From Bdellovibrio svalbardensis (lineage in GTDB: Bacteria; Bdellovibrionota; Bdellovibrionia; Bdellovibrionales; Bdellovibrionaceae), in the NCBI RefSeq assembly GCF_029531655.1, contig NZ_JANRMI010000001.1, positions 558,001-622,000 of the forward strand: DNA of 64,000 nt, read 5' to 3'. How positions within the stretch are numbered: position 1 is the stretch's first letter; every line of letters starts with the position of its first letter. The position numbers and the translations under genes were made by a program. This document shows positions 50,543 through 59,796 of this stretch, one piece after another. Under the pieces are notes generated by a model, which was not told the origin of the DNA, searched no databases, and saw nothing but the letters and a program-made list of their open reading frames with translations.

Positions 50543-51946
50543 CTAGGTAGGTGTGACTTCGTTTGGTGGAGTGAGACCTTTCTTTTTGATCTTTTCTACC
50601 AAGGTTGTTCTATTCAATCTCAACAAAGCGGCTGCCTGGTTGCGATTCCATCCTGTTTTTTCAAGTGCTTTCAGGATCAACGTGTTTTCAAAAGTATCAA
50701 CAGCGGTGTTAAAGTCCATACCACTATCAGGGATTTCCAAGTTGCCCACATCTGTCGAAACAGTGCGACTGGATTTGTACTTTGGAGGCAAGTCGCTGAC
50801 TTCGATGGAGCCATGACCTTTAAGAATTGTCATGCGCTCGACTAGGTTTTCAAGCTCACGTATATTTCCAGGCCAAGCATAATTCACCAAGCAGTCCAAG
50901 GCGTCTGATGCGATGCCCGTCAATCCGCGGCCCTTCGTTTTATTGAAGATGTCCATGAAGTGAGTCAGAAGCAAAGGAATATCAGTTTTGCGTTCACGCA
51001 AAGCGGGAACGACCAGTGGAATCACGTTCAAACGATAGAACAAGTCCTCGCGGAAGCGACCGTTGTCAACGGCTTCTTCCAAATTGATATTAGTGGCTGC
51101 AATCACGCGAACATTTACTGACACAGTTTTTGTTGAACCCACGGGTTCAAAGCTTCTTTCCTGCAAAGCGCGAAGAAGTTTCACCTGCAGAGAAGGTTCA
51201 AGATCGCCGATTTCGTCCAAGAAGATCGTGCCGTTGTCAGCCATTTCAAAACGGCCCACACGGTTGGCGATGGCGCCGGTGAAAGCGCCTTTCATATGAC
51301 CAAAGAGTTCACTCTCAAGAAGTTCAGAAGGAATCGCGCCGCAGTTGATAGGCACGAAAGGGCCGGAAGCACGCGGGGAGTTGTAGTGAATCGCACGTGC
51401 AATCAGCTCTTTGCCGGTTCCAGATTCACCTGTCACAAGGACAGTGGAATCAGAATCTGCCACGCGTTCGATCAAACGCAAAACACCTTGGATCTGGTCG
51501 CTAGAGCCAACAATTTGATCAAATTTATATTTCTTATTAAGTTCAGAACGAAGTTGCTGGTTTTCTTGTTGTAACTTCTTATGCGTCAGAGCCTTTTCGA
51601 TCAAGCTCATTAGTTCTTCAAGATTGAAAGGCTTCGTGACGAAGTGGAAGGCCCCTTTTTGAGTTGCGCGAATCGCAGACTCAATCGTGGCATGACCAGT
51701 AAGAATGATCACTTCGGCAGCAGGATGAAGAGCTTTTAAATGAGTCATGAATTCAATGCCATCTCCGTCAGGGAGATTTAAATCGACGATAGCAAGATCA
51801 ACGGGAACGTCGCCTTGACACAAAACTTTGGCTTCTTCGATTTTGTTGGCAGTGATGACATTAAGACCTTTTCGATCAAGCACTCTGAAGAGTGCGGTGC
51901 GAAGAGATGACTCGTCATCTAATATAAGGACTCGTTGGGTGCGCAT
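50543..51946 (-). CDS. Sigma-54-dependent NtrC-family response regulator
   Basis: A 467-residue regulator. The receiver has VLILDDESSLRTAL, Asp55 in AIVDLNLPDGDG and VTKPFN. The AAA+ domain has GESGTGKE, the sigma-54 contact loop ESELFGHMKGAFTGA, GTIFLDEIGDL, RFREDLFYRLNVIPL and WPGNIRELENLVERM. The C-terminal Fis-type helix-turn-helix is NRNQAAALLRLNRTTLVEKIKKKGL. ATG 51946 is preceded by AAGGAAGG; the track-length upstream codons lack a site. Its partner is probably the kinase encoded 170 bases upstream. Confidence 0.95.
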   Translation of the reverse strand: MRTQRVLILDDESSLRTALFRVLDRKGLNVITANKIEEAKVLCQGDVPVDLAIVDLNLPDGDGIEFMTHLKALHPAAEVIILTGHATIESAIRATQKGAFHFVTKPFNLEELMSLIEKALTHKKLQQENQQLRSELNKKYKFDQIVGSSDQIQGVLRLIERVADSDSTVLVTGESGTGKELIARAIHYNSPRASGPFVPINCGAIPSELLESELFGHMKGAFTGAIANRVGRFEMADNGTIFLDEIGDLEPSLQVKLLRALQERSFEPVGSTKTVSVNVRVIAATNINLEEAVDNGRFREDLFYRLNVIPLVVPALRERKTDIPLLLTHFMDIFNKTKGRGLTGIASDALDCLVNYAWPGNIRELENLVERMTILKGHGSIEVSDLPPKYKSSRTVSTDVGNLEIPDSGMDFNTAVDTFENTLILKALEKTGWNRNQAAALLRLNRTTLVEKIKKKGLTPPNEVTPT

Positions 51947-52063
51947 GAACCTTCCTTCCATGGTGGGTTCTGTTCCTGCCTACAGTTCGACGCAAATCAT
52001 TCTGCGATGATTTACATTTTGCCCCATCACTACTTTGACAGAGTTGAAGTGTATGCAGGTTAA

Positions 52064-52093
52064 AGGATAGATTGATTTTGACTGGACTGTCAA
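52064..52093 (-). promoter_or_regulatory. Putative sigma-70 promoter of the NtrC-type gene
   Basis: On the minus strand, TTGACA (52093-52088) and TATCCT (52069-52064) are 18 bases apart, between the kinase stop and the regulator ATG. It would give the regulator its own transcript. Consensus match by eye. Confidence 0.4.
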
Positions 52094-52116
52094 AAAATCC
52101 GCGCCCAGATGGGCTT

Positions 52117-53997
52117 TCAGGACCTTAAAACTAGACGGGTGAAGGAAATTTTTGCCACGTTTTCATGATCAGGACCCGAGAAAAATTCGAGGTCGGCCTC
52201 ATGATCGCGAAGGATTTGAGTGGCCACTGGAACACCTAAGCCTATGGGAAGACTTGGATTTTTTTCAGGCGTTCCGTTGTCCTTGACTAAAATTTGGGCA
52301 ATCTCGGGCTGCAGGTTGTTGGGGGAAGAAATTTCTATGTTGATGAAGCCCTTAAACCCTTTCTGCTGGCGGATTCGATCATTGATACGATCAATAGAAT
52401 TTTGCAGCAGGTTCTTCAAGGCTTGAGCCAAAAGATTCAGATGACCTAGGACAAGAATATCGTCTCCTGGTTTTGAAGTGGACCAGTGTAGTTTCACATC
52501 AATGCCTTGTGACTTCGTTTGTAGTTCGACAATTTTGAAAGCGCGCGTGCAAACTTCTTTCAAGCTCACATCGCCTTCCTGATCGGCGTTGGGATTTCTG
52601 GTGAAACCCAAAAGATTTTGGACGATCTCTTTGCAGCGTTGGACGCCCGCTTCCATCTCCACCACGTCAGGATAAAGTGGATTCGCAGGATTCATTTCCA
52701 TCTTGATCAACTGCGTGAAAGAAAGAATTCCTCCGAGGGGATTATTCAGCTCATGGGCAATCGAAGAGCCAATCGTTCCCAACTCGGCCATCTTTGCAGA
52801 TTCCAAAATCTGTCTTTCCATCTTCAATTGCGCCGTCACATCGTGATAAAGATTCACGTAGACTGCGGGCTTGTCAGAATCAAGGACTAAACTTTGGCTG
52901 TACACTTCAAAGGTTCGCGGTGAAGCATCTTTGGAGACCACGCGGAAGTTCGAGCCCCGCTGGCAGCCTGGACAAGGTGTTTCGCGATTGTATAAAGCTT
53001 GATAGCATTTGCGAGCGGGCACGGGGTGTTCGCGTTCTTTGAAGCGCTCATCCGCCGCTTTGTTGGATTGAATGATATCGTAGTTTGCATCAATCAAAAC
53101 GACAGGATCCGACATCGAGTTGAAGGTCGCCTCCCATTGTTCTTTAAGAGATTCAGATTCTTTCAATTTTTGAATACGATCCAGAGCCAGGGCTACGGCC
53201 TCGGCAACGCGGGTCAGGAAATCGCTTTCATCGCGATTGAACGGATGATCTGGCGCGCGCAAATAAAATATCGAACCGACTTTTTCGTGCTGGCGGAAAA
53301 GTGGAACTTGTAACTGGGTGAAATTTAATTGAGTGCTGACCTGGCGATGAAAAAGTTCATCTTGAGGATGAAAGAAAACGCGAATCCATGACGTTTGAAC
53401 TGTGGCCGCTAAAGACTCATTCAAAAGCTGCTCAATTTCACCCACAGAGCTGGCTTGATGGACGGCCATCAGGGCGCTCTTAAAGCCTTCAATGCGTGAA
53501 TTTGTCAGAAAAAGTTTGCGGCGTGCTTCAGTCAGGAAGCGTGTTCTTCGTTGCACTCGTTCTTCCAGCTCGATTTGTAAGCGTTTGAGTTTCGCCGTTT
53601 GCTCGCGAATCAAGAGAGCAAGGTTTTCATCCTGCTTGCGTTGATTGGCTTCTTCGAGGGCGGAAAATAAATGAGCTTCCAGATCGGGATCTTGAAAGGT
53701 GGCCATCACACGGAAGAAAGAATACTCCTCGTGCAGAATTGAAAGTTGATTCGCGGAAAAGTCATTGGGAACCACGGCGATGAATTGTGTCGCGGGATTC
53801 GAGCGTTTGAGCTCCTCATAGAATTCATTAAACTTTTTACCCAAGATCAGGGTCACAGACAAGGCCACGACATTGTAAGTGGAATCTTGAACCCAATGCC
53901 AAGCTTGATTCAAATCAGTCGCAATATGGGCACCAAGCTCTTGCAGCCGGGCATCCCAAGGACCAATAAGCAGGAAGCTCGCTTTTAAAGTCCGCAT
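52117..53997 (-). CDS. Cytoplasmic sensor histidine kinase (GAF-PAS-HisKA-HATPase)
   Basis: A 626-residue kinase without membrane helices. Residues 1-115 look like a degenerate receiver domain without a clear phospho-Asp. A coiled coil (~115-165) follows, then a GAF-like domain (~170-275) and a PAS domain (~285-395) with Cys331, Cys342 and Cys345 (RKCYQALY; CPGC), suggesting redox or metal sensing. The H box is GSSIAHELNNPLGGILSF with His415, as in NtrB-type kinases. The ATPase includes LKNLLQNSIDRI and VKDNG. It overlaps the HAD gene by 13 bases and precedes the NtrC-type regulator, its probable target. Confidence 0.9.
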   Translation of the reverse strand: MRTLKASFLLIGPWDARLQELGAHIATDLNQAWHWVQDSTYNVVALSVTLILGKKFNEFYEELKRSNPATQFIAVVPNDFSANQLSILHEEYSFFRVMATFQDPDLEAHLFSALEEANQRKQDENLALLIREQTAKLKRLQIELEERVQRRTRFLTEARRKLFLTNSRIEGFKSALMAVHQASSVGEIEQLLNESLAATVQTSWIRVFFHPQDELFHRQVSTQLNFTQLQVPLFRQHEKVGSIFYLRAPDHPFNRDESDFLTRVAEAVALALDRIQKLKESESLKEQWEATFNSMSDPVVLIDANYDIIQSNKAADERFKEREHPVPARKCYQALYNRETPCPGCQRGSNFRVVSKDASPRTFEVYSQSLVLDSDKPAVYVNLYHDVTAQLKMERQILESAKMAELGTIGSSIAHELNNPLGGILSFTQLIKMEMNPANPLYPDVVEMEAGVQRCKEIVQNLLGFTRNPNADQEGDVSLKEVCTRAFKIVELQTKSQGIDVKLHWSTSKPGDDILVLGHLNLLAQALKNLLQNSIDRINDRIRQQKGFKGFINIEISSPNNLQPEIAQILVKDNGTPEKNPSLPIGLGVPVATQILRDHEADLEFFSGPDHENVAKISFTRLVLRS

Positions 53998-54668
53998 GTC
54001 GTGATTAAATCCCTGTGATGATAAATCGTAAAATCAGGATGGTCTTCCGGATACTGGGCTTTTTCGCCAACATGTTCACCATGGGCAAAATAGCAGGTGT
54101 CAGAGCCCACGCGTTTGGCGTCACGAATCTCACTGGAAAGGCGATTGCCAATGCTGAGAAGTTCTTTGGCGTGGTGGCCCTCAACTTTTAAGATCTCAGT
54201 GAAGGCGATCTCTTTTCTTTCGCCAATAAATCCATTGAGAACGTAGATTTTCTTGAAAAACTTTTCGATTTGTAAGGCGCGGATTTTTTCAGCTTGCGCT
54301 TCGAAAGATCCCATTGTTACCAAATACAAATTGTATCGTTCGTGAAGGTGCAAGAGATTTTCTGTGGCACCTGTCATCAAGGGGAGAACCGCGGGAATGT
54401 CGGGATTGTAAAACTGCTCCAGGGCATCGTGCACGGCTTTGCCCTTGGTGTGCATTCCATAATGATTGGCAATTTGCGTGAAAATTTCCGTGTGCGAATA
54501 CTCTGCTGCCAAGTTGTGGCGCATTTTCATGCACTCTTCCAGAGTGCAGCTAAGGCCGGCGTTGACCATGGCCTGACAAGCTCGCAAGGAAGCCATCGGT
54601 ACCAGCAGTCCGGAGGTGTCGAGAAGGGTGTCATCTAAATCAAAGACGATGGATTTGTATTTGATCAT
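53985..54668 (-). CDS. HAD-family hydrolase
   Basis: A 227-residue haloacid-dehalogenase-type enzyme. Motif I is VFDLDDTLLDT (nucleophile Asp), motif II is near YLVTMGS, and the late basic/acid motifs are near KRVGSDTCYFAHGEH. A helical cap inserts after motif I, as in subfamily I phosphatases. Substrate unknown. It overlaps the M14 peptidase stop by ATGA and the kinase start by 13 bases, so M14, HAD and kinase form one operon. Confidence 0.85.
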   Translation of the reverse strand: MIKYKSIVFDLDDTLLDTSGLLVPMASLRACQAMVNAGLSCTLEECMKMRHNLAAEYSHTEIFTQIANHYGMHTKGKAVHDALEQFYNPDIPAVLPLMTGATENLLHLHERYNLYLVTMGSFEAQAEKIRALQIEKFFKKIYVLNGFIGERKEIAFTEILKVEGHHAKELLSIGNRLSSEIRDAKRVGSDTCYFAHGEHVGEKAQYPEDHPDFTIYHHRDLITTCGL

Positions 54669-55393
54669 CGAGATTCCTTTCTCTCCGTCTGCACTCCCGC
54701 GTTGCTGGAGTTGGTTAATAAAAGTTCTAAGCCCTGTCTAAAGTGAGGCCAGACCAGGTTTAGATCGATATGCTCTTGCTCCTCGATGCAGATCACCGGG
54801 ATTTGATGTTCGATCCAACCAAACTGCCCTAAGCTTCCAGGTGTGGGATAGCCAATGTCCTCGCGGCATTCGTATCCAGTCCCGGTTGCGAGGGTTTCCG
54901 CGGCCTTTTGCCCAGGGTGTCCTGTGAAGACAACGCAAGGCTCCCACGAATGAAAGTGTACTATAAGCTGTGGCTTTTCGTCCTCAATGAGTTTTACCAA
55001 AGCCCGAACTTCAGCCTCGCTCCCAGGCGAAGGGCCGGGATAGTATCGAGGCGCCTTAGCTTCCGGGCTCCAATCGCGGCAGGGAAAGTTGCGATTTAAG
55101 TCGACCCCGTTGCCATTGGTGCGTTGGTGATGAGAGTAGCCGTCGGGATTAATGCAGGGAATGAGAATCCAGGGGTGAATTTTTTCACTTTGAGTTTTCT
55201 CATTTTCTTGAAGCCATGCTAGAAGCTCGGTAGCCAGGCGAACACCTTCGGGCTCGTCGCCATGTACGCCACCAATAAACAAGATGGGCTGTTCCGAAAA
55301 ACCACTCATTGTGTGTGATTTTTTATACAGCTCGATGGGCGTTCCTGATGATGTCGAGGCCCAAGAAGATTGGTGAAAAATGTTTCTGTGCAT
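54665..55393 (-). CDS. M14-family zinc carboxypeptidase (MpaA-like)
   Basis: A 242-residue metallopeptidase with no signal peptide. GGVHGDEPEG carries the HxxE zinc ligands, CINPDGYSHHQRTNGNGVDLNRNFP the Arg and NG-DLNRNFP substrate motif, LIVHFHSWEP the third zinc His, and CIEEQEH the catalytic Glu. The layout is that of MpaA, which cuts murein tripeptide to release diaminopimelate during wall recycling. ATG 55393 is chosen because the longer start has no ribosome site. It is divergent from glmU, which supplies murein precursors. Confidence 0.85.
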   Translation of the reverse strand: MHRNIFHQSSWASTSSGTPIELYKKSHTMSGFSEQPILFIGGVHGDEPEGVRLATELLAWLQENEKTQSEKIHPWILIPCINPDGYSHHQRTNGNGVDLNRNFPCRDWSPEAKAPRYYPGPSPGSEAEVRALVKLIEDEKPQLIVHFHSWEPCVVFTGHPGQKAAETLATGTGYECREDIGYPTPGSLGQFGWIEHQIPVICIEEQEHIDLNLVWPHFRQGLELLLTNSSNAGVQTERKESR

Positions 55394-55450
55394 GACATAA
55401 TTAAGCCTGTTTTTTTTAGATAAGAAAAGCATTTAAAAGGAAGTTTGCAA

Positions 55451-56881
55451 ATGCCAGTCAATAAGTCAGAGAGTGCATCAGAACAGTCAGCGGAAAAACA
55501 AACGCCGAAACTGACAGTGATTGCCCTAGCAGCAGGGAAGGGGACTCGTATGAAGTCGCCTCTTCCTAAAGTACTTCATCCTGTTGCAGGACGCCCGATG
55601 ATTGAGAAAGTCATCCAAGCCTCTAAACAAGCAGGTGCGACAGAAGTGCGCGTGATCGTGGGTCATGGGCAGAATCTTGTGCGCCAAGTGGTAGAGCCGA
55701 TGGGCGTTTCTTGTTATGTGCAAGACGAACAATTGGGCACTGCTCACGCAGTTCGTTGTGCGAAGTTGGAAGACGTCGAAGGCGATGTTGTGATCATGAA
55801 CGGCGACCATCCTTTGATCGAAGCCTCCGATATCAAGGATTTCCTAAGAATTTTCCGAGATGAAAAATGTGACCTGGCGGTGGTGACGGCGGAACTTAAA
55901 AATCCGGGTGAGTTCGGTCGCATCGTGCGTAATCGTGGCGACTTGGTGGCGATCGTAGAAGCGAAGGACGCCTCTGCGGAAGCTTTGAAGATTAAAGAGA
56001 TTAACACCGGAATTTATATCGCCAAGGCGGCGACCCTGGCGGAGTATCTTCCGCAAATTAAAAACAACAACGCAAAAAAAGAATTTTACATCACCGATTT
56101 GATTGCCTTGTGCATTCAGGATAAATTGCGTGTGCAGGCTATTAAGGCGACTCCGAAAGTTGCCGTGGGTGTGAACAATCAGCTTGAGCTTGCTAAAGCA
56201 ACCAGCATGATCTTCAAGCGTAAAGCATTGCGCTTGTTGGAAGATGGCGTCTTGATGATTGATCCACGTACAACTTATGTGGAAGAGTCTGTGCAAATTG
56301 GCGCGGGAACTGTGATCTATCCAAATGTCTTTATTCGTGGACGTACAAAGGTTGGCTCATTCTGCGTGATTGAATCGAACTCCTTCTTGTCTGACAGCGA
56401 AGTGGCTGACAGTGTGCAAATTCGCGCAGGCAGCTATCTCGAAAACGCCAAGGTGCACAGCAAGGCGTCAGTGGGTCCTTATGCGCGTCTTCGTCCAGAC
56501 ACAGAGATCTGCGAAGAAGCTCATGTCGGTAACTTCGTGGAAATGAAGAAAACAAAATTTGGGAAAAGATCTAAGGCAGGTCATTTGACTTATCTTGGCG
56601 ATGCTGAGGTCGGTGAGGACGTGAACGTAGGTTGCGGAACTATAACTTGCAACTACGCTGCGGACAGAAAGAAATATAAAACTAAAATTGGCAATCGTGT
56701 TTTCGTTGGCAGTGATACTCAGTTTATTGCGCCCATCGAGATTGGTGACGATGCTGTTATTGGATCAGGCTCCACAATCACGAAGAATGTTCCCGCAAAG
56801 GCCCTGGCCGTTGCGCGTGGCAAACAATTCGTAAAAGAAAACTATGTCGTGAAGTCTGAAGAGACTGAAAGTAAAGAGTAG
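55451..56881 (+). CDS. glmU: Bifunctional UDP-GlcNAc pyrophosphorylase / GlcN-1-P acetyltransferase
   Basis: GlmU makes UDP-GlcNAc for peptidoglycan and LPS. The N-terminal uridylyltransferase has VIALAAGKGTRMKSPLPKVLH, QLGTAHAVRCA, MNGDHPLI and EINTGIYIA. The C-terminal left-handed beta helix has GPYARLRPDTEI, VGNFVEMKKTKFG, KAGHLTYLGDAEVG, GCGTITCNYA and VGSDTQFIAPIEIG. At 476 residues it is full length, with an extra polar N-terminus of ~20 residues. The ATG at 55451 follows AAAGGAAG. It is first in a glmU-glmS operon. Confidence 0.97.
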   Translation: MPVNKSESASEQSAEKQTPKLTVIALAAGKGTRMKSPLPKVLHPVAGRPMIEKVIQASKQAGATEVRVIVGHGQNLVRQVVEPMGVSCYVQDEQLGTAHAVRCAKLEDVEGDVVIMNGDHPLIEASDIKDFLRIFRDEKCDLAVVTAELKNPGEFGRIVRNRGDLVAIVEAKDASAEALKIKEINTGIYIAKAATLAEYLPQIKNNNAKKEFYITDLIALCIQDKLRVQAIKATPKVAVGVNNQLELAKATSMIFKRKALRLLEDGVLMIDPRTTYVEESVQIGAGTVIYPNVFIRGRTKVGSFCVIESNSFLSDSEVADSVQIRAGSYLENAKVHSKASVGPYARLRPDTEICEEAHVGNFVEMKKTKFGKRSKAGHLTYLGDAEVGEDVNVGCGTITCNYAADRKKYKTKIGNRVFVGSDTQFIAPIEIGDDAVIGSGSTITKNVPAKALAVARGKQFVKENYVVKSEETESKE

Positions 56882-56888
56882 GTGAATT

Positions 56889-58775
56889 ATGTGTGGTATC
56901 GTCGGTTATCTAGGACCTCAAAGCCCTAAAGATATTATTATCAGCGGTCTAAAAAAACTTGAGTATCGTGGTTACGATAGCGCTGGTATTGCAATTCTGG
57001 ATCAAGGAAAAACAAAGCGCGTGCGCGCTCAAGGTAAATTGAAAGCCTTGGAAGACAAACTTGTTGGCGAAAAGTTCGATGGCCATTTGGGCATCGGTCA
57101 CACTCGTTGGGCGACTCATGGTAAACCGTCAGAGCGCAACGCCCATCCTCATCAGGTTCGTGGAATCAATCTGGTTCACAACGGCATTATTGAAAACTAT
57201 CTCGATATCCGCGAAGAGCTGCTTGCACAAGGTGCTGACATCACTTCAGACACAGATTCTGAGTTGGTGGCGCACTTGATCGCCAATGAAGTTGAGATCA
57301 CCAAAGATCTTTTCCAAGCTGTGGAAAGAACCTTGGGAAAACTTCGTGGTGCCTTCTCGATCCTGGTTATGTGGGAACAACAACCAGATCGTTTGATCGC
57401 CTTTAAAGACGGTCCTCCTTTGGTGGTTGGTCTTGGCGAAAAGGAGATGTTCGTAGCCAGTGACGTTCAAGCCTTGATTCAGTACACGAAGAAGTTCGTT
57501 TATCTGGAAGATCGTGAAATTGCGGATATCAAAGGCAATGAAGTGAAATTCTTCTCTGCGAATGGTTTCCCGATTCAGAAAAAAGTGGTTGAGCTTAATT
57601 GGAATCCAGAAATGGTTGAAAAGCAGGGCTTTGCTCACTACATGCTTAAAGAAATCTATGAACAACCTCGTGCGGTGGCATCAGCTATTGAGCCACACGT
57701 GAATCCAGAAACATTCTCTGTAGCCTTGAAAAACGTGGGCTTTGGTGGAGTGTCAGTTCAAAAGTTAGACGAACTTGATAGCAAAGCGGACTGGGCAAAG
57801 ACTCAAGAGATGTTCAAAGGCATTGAACGAGTATTCATCATTGCTTGCGGAACAAGTTTCTATGCGGGTTTAATCGGTAAATATTTGTTTGAGCAATTGG
57901 CACGCATCCCTGTTGAAGTGGATATCGCCAGCGAATTCCGTTATCGCAATCCGGTCATTCCGCCAAAAACATTGGTAATGACAATTTCACAAAGCGGTGA
58001 GACGGCAGATACTTTGGCAGCAATCCGTATGGCCAAAGAAATGGGCGCGACGACTTTGAGTGTGTGCAATGTTCGCAACTCAACAATTGATCGCGAAGCC
58101 CATGGTCACTTGTACATGAATTCAGGTCCAGAGATCGGTGTCGCTTCAACGAAAGCTTTCACCAGTACTTTGGCAGTTTTAAACTGTATCGCTATTGCTT
58201 TGGGGCGCACTCGTGGTGCCTTGGATGAAAAGACTGAAGCTGAGCTGGTTAAGTCTATTATGGCGGTTCCAAGCCAAATGGAAGGCGTCTTGGCCTTCGA
58301 TAAATACTTCGAAGAAGCTGCTTCTGGCTTGAAGCTTTTCAGAGGCTTCTTGTACATGGGACGTGGCACGAGCTATCCAATTGCTATGGAAGGAGCTTTG
58401 AAATTAAAAGAGCTCGCTTACATGCATGCGGAAGGTTACGCCGCTGGCGAAATGAAGCATGGACCCTTGGCTTTGATTGATGAGCGTATGGCTATCGTGA
58501 TGGTGGCTCCAACGGATCATCTTTATGAGAAAACGATCAGCAACTTGGAAGAAGCTCGTGCTCGTGGAGGAAAAATCATCTCTATCGGCACTGGCGACAA
58601 TGAAAAACTTCGCGCGATCAGTGAATACTATTTGGCGATGCCAAAAGCTCACTGGACAACGCACGCTTTGTTGTCTGTGATTCCGTTGCAGTTGATGTCT
58701 TATCATTTGGCGTGCAGCCTTGGATACGATGTCGATCAGCCAAGAAATTTGGCGAAGTCAGTTACGGTCGAATAA
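56889..58775 (+). CDS. glmS: Glutamine--fructose-6-phosphate aminotransferase (isomerising)
   Basis: GlmS makes glucosamine-6-phosphate from fructose-6-phosphate and glutamine. The start MCGIVGYLG exposes the catalytic Cys after Met removal; GHTRWATHGKPSERNAHPH is the glutaminase block. Two SIS domains follow, with ACGTSFYAGLIGKYLFE, MTISQSGETADTLAA and GRGTSYPIAMEGALKLKE, and the C-terminus ends in NLAKSVTVE, which is essential in the family. The 628 residues are full length. It is 7 bases after glmU. No glmS ribozyme leader is seen. Confidence 0.97.
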   Translation: MCGIVGYLGPQSPKDIIISGLKKLEYRGYDSAGIAILDQGKTKRVRAQGKLKALEDKLVGEKFDGHLGIGHTRWATHGKPSERNAHPHQVRGINLVHNGIIENYLDIREELLAQGADITSDTDSELVAHLIANEVEITKDLFQAVERTLGKLRGAFSILVMWEQQPDRLIAFKDGPPLVVGLGEKEMFVASDVQALIQYTKKFVYLEDREIADIKGNEVKFFSANGFPIQKKVVELNWNPEMVEKQGFAHYMLKEIYEQPRAVASAIEPHVNPETFSVALKNVGFGGVSVQKLDELDSKADWAKTQEMFKGIERVFIIACGTSFYAGLIGKYLFEQLARIPVEVDIASEFRYRNPVIPPKTLVMTISQSGETADTLAAIRMAKEMGATTLSVCNVRNSTIDREAHGHLYMNSGPEIGVASTKAFTSTLAVLNCIAIALGRTRGALDEKTEAELVKSIMAVPSQMEGVLAFDKYFEEAASGLKLFRGFLYMGRGTSYPIAMEGALKLKELAYMHAEGYAAGEMKHGPLALIDERMAIVMVAPTDHLYEKTISNLEEARARGGKIISIGTGDNEKLRAISEYYLAMPKAHWTTHALLSVIPLQLMSYHLACSLGYDVDQPRNLAKSVTVE

Positions 58776-58794
58776 GTCTATTCTTCCAAAACAT

Positions 58795-58829
58795 AAAAAG
58801 CCCCCTCGCTCATCGCGTGGGGGCTTTTT
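58795..58829 (+). terminator. Terminator of glmU-glmS
   Basis: AAAAAGCCCCC and GGGGGCTTTTT arms with a short loop and a T run, 20 bases past the glmS stop. Confidence 0.9.
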
Positions 58830-58928
58830 ATTTGAGACTTCTTGCGTGGCTCTATAAGCCTGCCTCATTGAATCAGAAGTGACACTTTGGCCTTTCCTGA
58901 ACACTGCTTAGACACCCTAATAGTCATA

Positions 58929-58947
58929 AAACGGTTTAGAACTGTTT
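58929..58947. promoter_or_regulatory. Possible operator upstream of the three-repeat protein
   Basis: AAACGGTT-TAG-AACTGTTT is a near-perfect palindrome (one mismatch) about 75 bases before the next ATG. The rest of this ~245-base gap shows no gene. Confidence 0.3.
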
Positions 58948-59020
58948 TTCTGGTGGCACGAATCTAGCTCAGTGATCTAGCGGTGCATTTTAAACCAGTT
59001 CGTTTATGAAAGGATCTTAC

Positions 59021-59728
59021 ATGAAAAGTTTGTTGGTTTTGGTTACGGGATGTCTATTGGCGGTAACAGTTTCCGCTCAGCAAGAAAGGCAAGAAAGCAT
59101 TGAGCTTAAGGCTCAAACAATTGCTCAAGACCTTCAGTATAACGGGCGCAATCTTACTCGTGAACAAAGATTTGAGATCTCTAGAAATCTGGATGCCATT
59201 CGCCGTATTATGAAAGGTGGGTCTACTTTGCCGCTTCCGCCACCTCCACCACCACTTCCTGCTCCAACAAGTAATTATACATGTGTTTCACGTGATAATG
59301 ACGGCCGCAATCCTTACGTATTAGGTATTCGCGAAGGCATCAATGTGACTCGTATCATGGCTGCGACCTTTAGTACTGAAGCCGAATGCCAAGGTAATTT
59401 GAATTCCATCCGTTATGTTGGTGGAAAAAGCCTACTTTGCCTGTCACGTGATAACGACGGTAGAAATCCTTTCCTCGTGGCTTCACTTTCAGGAGGCCGC
59501 ATTTCTCGAATCATAAGAACTGTCGTGAGTACGAAAGGAGAATGTGATGATTTGCTAGGCAACTTCCGTCCTGACAGAAATAACAATGTTTCGTTTTGTA
59601 CCTCTAGAGACAATGACGGTCGCGTTCCTTATGTGGCGGCAATCTTGAATTTGAATAGCGAAAGCATTCAAACGGGCTCAGAGTCTTTCTCAAGCCTCGG
59701 TGCTTGTAAGTCCTTTTTGGGTCAATAG
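59021..59728 (+). CDS. Secreted protein with three SRDNDGR repeats
   Basis: A 235-residue exported protein (MKSLLVLVTGCLLAVTVSA). After a helical segment and a polyproline hinge (LPLPPPPPPLP, ~70-80) come three ~52-residue repeats. Each starts Cys-x-SRDNDGR at Cys88, Cys140 and Cys193 and closes with a second Cys (123, 175, 229), so each probably has one disulfide. The DNDGR core could bind calcium, but this is a guess. AAGGA precedes ATG 59021; a start five codons earlier is less likely. I recognise no named family. Confidence 0.8.
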   Translation: MKSLLVLVTGCLLAVTVSAQQERQESIELKAQTIAQDLQYNGRNLTREQRFEISRNLDAIRRIMKGGSTLPLPPPPPPLPAPTSNYTCVSRDNDGRNPYVLGIREGINVTRIMAATFSTEAECQGNLNSIRYVGGKSLLCLSRDNDGRNPFLVASLSGGRISRIIRTVVSTKGECDDLLGNFRPDRNNNVSFCTSRDNDGRVPYVAAILNLNSESIQTGSESFSSLGACKSFLGQ

Positions 59729-59763
59729 ACTTTCAACGAGAATAAAATAATTATTTCCTATAC

Positions 59764-59796
59764 TAAAACCGAGAGTTCTCACTCTCGGTTTTTTTA
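59764..59796. terminator. Terminator between convergent genes
   Basis: ACCGAGAG and CTCTCGGT arms around TTCTCA with A and T runs on either side. It ends the three-repeat gene and touches the stop of the convergent pseudopilin gene. Confidence 0.85.

Noticed and set aside
58776-59020. Possible small RNA or tRNA in the glmS downstream gap
   Set aside because: Apart from the terminator and a short palindrome there is no cloverleaf or conserved RNA shape visible.
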